Assembly: GCF_001429045.1 (NCBI RefSeq)
Contig: NZ_LMHY01000027.1
Span: forward strand, 310,001-374,000
Reading direction: 5' to 3'
From: Pseudomonas sp. Root71
GTDB lineage: Bacteria > Pseudomonadota > Gammaproteobacteria > Pseudomonadales > Pseudomonadaceae
Length of the DNA: 64,000 nt
Each line of letters opens with the position of its first letter. Position 1 is the first letter of the stretch. Both the position numbers and the translations under genes were made by a program. Shown here piece by piece: positions 62,803 to 64,000 of this stretch. The notes below the pieces were generated by a model that saw only the letters and a list, made by a program, of their open reading frames with translations, ran no database searches and had not been told where the DNA came from.

Positions 62803-63650
62803 TTGCTCACCTCATGCCGTGCGCGACCGTACGCCTGTGTAATGCGGTCGATCACCACAGCCAGAATCACGATCGCCAGACCGGCTTCAAGGCCACGTCC
62901 GACGTTGAGGGTCTGAATCCCCACCAGCACGTCTTCACCCAGGCCACGGGCACCGATCATCGAGGCGATCACCACCATCGAAAGGGCCATCATGGTGGTC
63001 TGGTTGATCCCGGCCATGATGCTCGGCAGGGCCAGCGGCAGTTGCACGCCGAACAGTTGCTGCCAGCGGTTGGCACCGAAGGCGTTGATCGCTTCCATCA
63101 CTTCGCCGTCGACCTGGCGAATGCCCAGATCGGTCAAGCGGATCAGCGGCGGCGCGGCGTAGATCACCGTGGCGAAAATCGCCGGGACCTTGCCCAGGCC
63201 AAACAGCATCAGCACCGGGATCAGGTACACGAAGCTCGGCATGGTCTGCATGATGTCCAGCAACGGCATCAGTATCGAACGCAGGCGATTGCTGCGCGCC
63301 GAGAGAATGCCCAGCGGAATGCCGATCAACACCGAAATGATCGTCGCCACCATCATCAGCGCCAGGGTCTGCATCAGTTTGTCCCAGAGGCCGACCGCTC
63401 CCACCAGGAACAGCAAACCAACGATGACGGCAGTGGTCACGACCTTGCGGGTCGCATGCCAGGCCACACCGGCCACGATCGCCAGCATCAGCCACCAGGG
63501 TGCGGCACGCAGCAGGCCTTCAAGATTGACGATGGCCCACAACAGGGTGTCGGAGATGTGCCGGAACACGTCGCCGTAGTTGGTGACCAGCGAATCGACC
63601 CAACCGTTGACCCAGTCGGCGATGGAAAAGGTAAAGCTTTCGGGAAACAT
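62799..63650 (-). CDS. hutW: Histidine ABC transporter permease
   Basis: The 283-residue ProW-like protein has an N-terminal helix region, about five to six hydrophobic segments and the EAA-type loop (EVMEAINAFGANRWQQLFGVQLPLALPSIMAG). It works with hutV and the binding protein upstream. Confidence 0.93.
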   Translation of the reverse strand: MFPESFTFSIADWVNGWVDSLVTNYGDVFRHISDTLLWAIVNLEGLLRAAPWWLMLAIVAGVAWHATRKVVTTAVIVGLLFLVGAVGLWDKLMQTLALMMVATIISVLIGIPLGILSARSNRLRSILMPLLDIMQTMPSFVYLIPVLMLFGLGKVPAIFATVIYAAPPLIRLTDLGIRQVDGEVMEAINAFGANRWQQLFGVQLPLALPSIMAGINQTTMMALSMVVIASMIGARGLGEDVLVGIQTLNVGRGLEAGLAIVILAVVIDRITQAYGRARHEVSK

Positions 63651-63720
63651 AAGAGACTCTCAATCAAGGGGTTGCGATCAAGCATCCGACTGCCGTTGCC
63701 GACAGCCGGAGAAGCTCGAC

Positions 63721-64000
63721 CTACAAGGCCGCGTCGATTTTCTTGGCTGCGTCTTCGCTCACCCATGCGTGCCAGACTTCAGGATGTTCCTTCAGGAAGA
63801 TCTTGGCCAGTTTTGGTGATTCGATCCGCTCTTTGGTCATGCGCCCAAGGTTCTGGTTCAGCAGGTCGATCGGCACGTTGACCTTTTCCAGCACGGCCAC
63901 CAGCTCCGGGGCTTCGTCGTGGAAAGTCTTGGACAGGCCGACCTTGATATCCACGGTCTTGTTCACGCCTGGTTTCTCTTCGAGTTTCACCGCGTCGATC
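63721..64000 (-). CDS. hutX: Histidine ABC transporter substrate-binding protein (C-terminal part)
   Basis: The last 92 residues of an OpuAC-like periplasmic binding protein lie in the window (IDAVKLEEKPGVNKTVD at the edge; LVAVLEKVNVPIDLLNQNLG, ...HPEVWHAWV near the end). The gene continues beyond the right edge. It heads hutX-W-V, 70 bases before hutW. The HutX name rests on position. Confidence 0.85.
   Translation of the reverse strand, partial: IDAVKLEEKPGVNKTVDIKVGLSKTFHDEAPELVAVLEKVNVPIDLLNQNLGRMTKERIESPKLAKIFLKEHPEVWHAWVSEDAAKKIDAAL

Noticed and set aside
60328..62916. 862-codon frame antisense to the hutH-like gene and hutV
   Set aside because: Shadow of two clear genes; low-complexity His/Arg/Gln-rich translation with no domain.

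Overview
The window is 64 kb of high-GC chromosome from a Pseudomonas, most likely of the P. fluorescens group. Three things point there: the gene order matches the P. aeruginosa/P. putida core chromosome (hemE-gltD-gltB-damX-like-aroB-aroK-pilQPONM | ponA ... pha ... ubi-his-tat ... opgGH ... hut), the protein sequences look like Pseudomonas throughout, and the intergenic gaps carry the short palindromic REP repeats typical of this group. It is almost entirely vertically inherited housekeeping and metabolic sequence. I see no tRNA, rRNA, CRISPR array, prophage, insertion sequence or integrase.

Layout. 1-1.9 kb: the N-terminus of a cytochrome b561 and a secreted chitin-active copper lytic polysaccharide monooxygenase. 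1.9-17.7 kb (all minus): a long run transcribed from pilM toward hemE, comprising type IV pilus assembly pilMNOPQ, shikimate genes aroK and aroB, an AAA-SPOR cell-envelope protein, both glutamate synthase subunits (gltB, gltD) and hemE. 17.9-28.3 kb: divergent ponA (PBP1a), malic enzyme, a secreted nuclease, rpmE, priA, argS and an FtsN-like SPOR protein. 28.5-31 kb: the HslVU heat-shock protease behind a near-perfect sigma-32 promoter, plus a DUF971 gene. 31.2-38.4 kb: the complete medium-chain-length polyhydroxyalkanoate locus, phaC1-phaZ-phaC2-phaD facing phaF-phaI, plus a PHA-granule family gene. 38.5-44.6 kb: ubiE-ubiJ-ubiB (ubiquinone), hisI-hisE, tatABC and rsmE. 44.7-46.6 kb: a chemoreceptor behind a FliA-like promoter. 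46.7-51.1 kb: opgG-opgH for osmoregulated periplasmic glucans. 51.4-54.8 kb: D-aminoacyl-tRNA deacylase, proline iminopeptidase, an esterase and an orphan choline/betaine-type binding protein. 55.1-64 kb: the histidine utilisation locus read as hutX-W-V, a hutH-like gene, hutH, hutT, hutI, hutG.

How the genes work together. The pha genes make (C1, C2), degrade (Z), regulate (D) and package (F, I) a storage polyester. The hut genes import histidine (HutXWV, HutT) and take it through urocanate toward glutamate; the hutU step must lie outside the window. GltBD supplies glutamate from ammonium. PonA, the SPOR proteins and OpgGH all act in the envelope.

Most notable observations: (i) the second histidine ammonia-lyase paralog lacks exactly the Ala-Ser-Gly triad that forms the MIO cofactor; (ii) the apparent rpmE terminator hairpin is made of the first codons of the downstream nuclease gene; (iii) good matches to alternative-sigma promoters lie before hslV (sigma-32), phaC1 (sigma-54) and the chemoreceptor (sigma-28), with a Crc/Hfq-type A-rich motif at the phaC1 start; (iv) twelve paired REP elements of two unrelated families occupy intergenic gaps, one inside the pha operon. 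I found no clear evidence of an undescribed multi-gene system; the MIO-less lyase is the best candidate for undescribed biology.
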